In this document: positions 62,440 to 64,000 of the stretch, one piece after another
How positions within the stretch are numbered: position 1 is the first letter of the stretch
Layout of the letters: every line of letters begins with the position of its first letter
Assembly: GCF_000420385.1 (NCBI RefSeq)
Contig: NZ_ATUV01000001.1
Span: 930,001 to 994,000, forward strand
Length of the DNA: 64,000 bases
Direction of reading: 5' to 3'
Source: Hippea alviniae EP5-r
Lineage (GTDB): Bacteria; Campylobacterota_A; Desulfurellia; Desulfurellales; Hippeaceae
The notes under the pieces: generated by a model
What the model was told of the DNA's origin: nothing
What the model saw: the letters and a program-made list of their open reading frames with translations, nothing else
The model's database searches: none
Program-made: the position numbers and the translations under genes

Positions 62440-63257
62440 TGCCCTCTGGATTTTTTGCTCTATTGGACGATATCTCTTACCTGTTAGATGATGTCGCAAC
62501 TGCAGCCAAAATAACAACAAAAAAGACGGCCGTAATCTTGGGTGACGACCTTGCCGTTGGCGCAAAGAAAACCTTAGGCGTAAGCTCAAGCAGAGAGATA
62601 CCGATAATAATTGCAATCATAAAAGGTTCACTTCTAAACAAACTGATTATCTTGCCTTTAATATTTCTCCTTAAATACTTTATACCTTGGATTATAAGTC
62701 CACTTTTGATAATAGGTGGAACATACCTAAGTTTTGAAGGTGTTGAGAATGTCATTGACTTTCTAAAGCATAAAGAGAAAAAATCTGCACCAAAAAGCGA
62801 GAAAGAGAAGATAAAATCCGCCATTTTAACTGATTTCATACTCTCACTTGAGATTGTTATCATCTCACTTGCAAGTGTTCAGGATAAACCATTCTTAGTT
62901 CAGGTTGCATCAACAACAGTAGCTGCTCTTTTTGCAACAGCAGGTGTTTACGGAACGGTTGCACTAATCATAAGAATGGACGATATAGGACTGTTTTTGG
63001 TCGAGAAGTTTGATGGATTTTTAGAAAAATTCGGCATGTTTTTAATAAAACTTCTGCCCAAAACAATAAAATTTCTCTCTGTCATAGGAACAGCCGCTAT
63101 GATTTTAGTTGGCGGTGGTATTTATCTGCATAGAATTCCCTTATTTCACAATCTAACCATGATAAATATACCACTTGTATCAGAACTTCTCCTTGGACTA
63201 ACTGCAGGATTTTTTATCTTTTTCTTAATCTCTATGATAAAACACTCAATAAAATAA
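62439..63257 (+). CDS. DUF808 (YedI-like) membrane protein
   Basis: A 272-residue inner-membrane protein with about seven hydrophobic segments. The N-terminus FFALLDDISYLLDDVATAAKITTKKTAVILGDDLAVGA is the unmistakable DUF808 signature. YedI-type proteins have no known function. It is co-transcribed with the EAL-HDOD gene (TAATG overlap). A promoter for tRNA-Ser follows its end. Confidence 0.88.
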   Translation: MPSGFFALLDDISYLLDDVATAAKITTKKTAVILGDDLAVGAKKTLGVSSSREIPIIIAIIKGSLLNKLIILPLIFLLKYFIPWIISPLLIIGGTYLSFEGVENVIDFLKHKEKKSAPKSEKEKIKSAILTDFILSLEIVIISLASVQDKPFLVQVASTTVAALFATAGVYGTVALIIRMDDIGLFLVEKFDGFLEKFGMFLIKLLPKTIKFLSVIGTAAMILVGGGIYLHRIPLFHNLTMINIPLVSELLLGLTAGFFIFFLISMIKHSIK

Positions 63258-63275
63258 CTTACAAATCTGCACTCT

Positions 63276-63304
63276 TGACTTTTTAAACAGATGCTGTTAG
63301 TATC
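63276..63304 (+). promoter_or_regulatory. promoter of the tRNA-Ser/tRNA-Arg/SRP RNA run
   Basis: TTGACT (63276-63281), 17-base spacer, TAGTAT (63299-63304), 13 bases before the tRNA-Ser. No separate promoter is seen before the tRNA-Arg or the SRP RNA. Confidence 0.6.
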
Positions 63305-63317
63305 GTAAGCGCAAAGC

Positions 63318-63412
<95 letters not shown>

Positions 63413-63434
63413 TTTTTTATGGCAAACAAAATCG

Positions 63435-63511
63435 GCGCCCATAGCTCAGCTGGATAGAGCACAAGATTGCGGTTCTTGGGGTCGGAGGTTCAAGTCCTCC
63501 TGGGCGCGCCA
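63435..63511 (+). tRNA. tRNA-Arg (anticodon GCG)
   Basis: Acceptor arms GCGCCCA and TGGGCGC pair, discriminator G and CCA are encoded. The anticodon stem CAAGA/TCTTG encloses TTGCGGT, so the anticodon is GCG. Most bacteria read CGN arginine codons with an ACG (inosine) tRNA, so a GCG anticodon is unusual. Length 77 bases. Confidence 0.93.
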
Positions 63512-63521
63512 AATATTTCTT

Positions 63522-63647
63522 TTAGCGATGTCCAGCGTGGTGGGCTTGTGCGACACACTCCCTACTGAACCCCGCCAGGCCCGGAAGGGAGCAACGGTAG
63601 GTAGGGTTGTGTGAGCGTGCAATGTCCTGCCCGTTGGGCATCGCTAA
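63522..63647 (+). ncRNA. ffs: signal recognition particle RNA (4.5S type)
   Basis: The conserved core ACTGAACCCCGCCAGGCCCG (63565-63584 region), then GGAAGGGAGCAACGGTAGG, holds the GNRA-type tetraloop and Ffh-binding internal loops. The ends TTAGCGATG and CATCGCTAA pair, giving about 126 bases. It forms the SRP with Ffh to target membrane proteins. It lies between tRNA-Arg and dnaX, an arrangement common in bacteria. Confidence 0.94.
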
Positions 63648-63657
63648 GGGAGATAAG

Positions 63658-64000
63658 ATGTATAAGGTTTTTGCACGAAAATATAGACCTTCCAAACTAA
63701 GCGAAGTTGTCGGCCAGCCAGTCGCCGTTCAAATCCTAAAAAATGCTATACAAACGGGTAAAGTTCATCATGCTATTTTGCTTAGCGGCCCTATGGGAAC
63801 AGGCAAAACATCGCTTGCCCGCATTATTTCAAAATCTCTAAACTGCAAAAATGGGCCTACAGTTGAACCGTGCGGAGAGTGTGAAGCATGCAAAGCCATT
63901 TCGATAGGCAAAGATGTTGATGTTATAGAGATAGACGGAGCATCAAATAGAAAGGTTGAAGATGCAAGAGCCATCATAGAAAGCGTTAAATATCCACCCT
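63658..64000 (+). CDS. dnaX: DNA polymerase III gamma/tau subunit (partial, right edge)
   Basis: An ATG at 63658 opens a frame to the window end (114 codons). It starts MYKVFARKYRPSKLSEVVGQ, the DnaX N-terminus. The P-loop is SGPMGTGKTSLARIIS. The zinc module NCKNGPTVEPCGECEACKAI has its cysteines, and EIDGASNRKVEDARAI follows. It is the clamp-loader ATPase. The GGGAG ribosome-binding site (63648-63652) touches the 3' end of the SRP RNA. Confidence 0.95.
   Translation, partial: MYKVFARKYRPSKLSEVVGQPVAVQILKNAIQTGKVHHAILLSGPMGTGKTSLARIISKSLNCKNGPTVEPCGECEACKAISIGKDVDVIEIDGASNRKVEDARAIIESVKYPP

Overview
The window looks like an ordinary chromosomal stretch of an AT-rich, diderm, flagellated bacterium. 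It encodes LPS export and assembly (LptD, LptF/G-type permease), an O-antigen/polysaccharide cluster, Lnt, Tat, the flagellar genes flhA-flhF-flhG, two chemoreceptors, a futalosine-pathway menaquinone enzyme (MqnD) and a DUF763 protein. DUF763 is a family I associate with archaea and thermophilic bacteria. Together these suggest a moderately thermophilic anaerobe of the Desulfurella/Hippea type (Desulfurellales, near Campylobacterota). That assignment is my inference from gene content and protein character; no database search was possible.

Layout. 1-1742: 2-dehydropantoate reductase (cut by the left edge), a crotonase-fold protein and tRNA-Pro. 1746-14884: mostly signalling genes (diguanylate cyclase, orphan histidine kinase, degenerate GGDEF protein, HD-GYP protein, large PAS/GAF/GGDEF/EAL protein), with Xaa-Pro peptidase, trpS and accBC between them. 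14944-20168: DUF763, two envelope proteins (Ig-like domain, M48 lipoprotein), a 60-residue protein, mqnD and a BaiN-like flavoprotein. 20157-29865 (minus strand): a polysaccharide cluster reading wecA-like -> MurJ-like flippase -> GT4 -> deacetylase -> GT4 -> GT4 -> GT4 -> EpsG-like -> O-antigen ligase. Two of its four glycosyltransferases are damaged, one by an in-frame stop codon and one by an internal deletion. 30096-40870: SIMPL protein, hemY, glnA with a sigma-54-type promoter next to a divergent NifA-like activator, FlhB-tail protein, lptD, DUF302, chemoreceptor, RRM protein with a structured leader, thioredoxin. 40955-52598: tauE-like, cinA, def, fmt, lnt, lptF/G, prepilin peptidase, tatC, tatB, AIM24-like, deacetylase, AI-2E-type permease, ClC channel. 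52650-59095: flhA-flhF-flhG-ccdA and a second chemoreceptor. 59106-64000: purD, a YgbA-type protein, a thioredoxin-like lipoprotein, EAL-HDOD, DUF808, tRNA-Ser, tRNA-Arg, SRP RNA and the start of dnaX.

Genes are packed tightly; many neighbours overlap by 4 bases (ATGA) or share stop codons, and no gene-free stretch exceeds 300 bases. I found no CRISPR array, insertion sequence or prophage. The most notable points are: flhA has no ATG, GTG or TTG that could encode its conserved N-terminus and seems to start at ATA behind a perfect Shine-Dalgarno; a set of genes has a -10 box 6 to 10 bases before the start codon and no ribosome-binding site, so they are probably leaderless; glnA has a near-consensus -24/-12 promoter beside a sigma-54 activator; an RRM gene has a two-hairpin leader; and tRNA-Arg carries the anticodon GCG.
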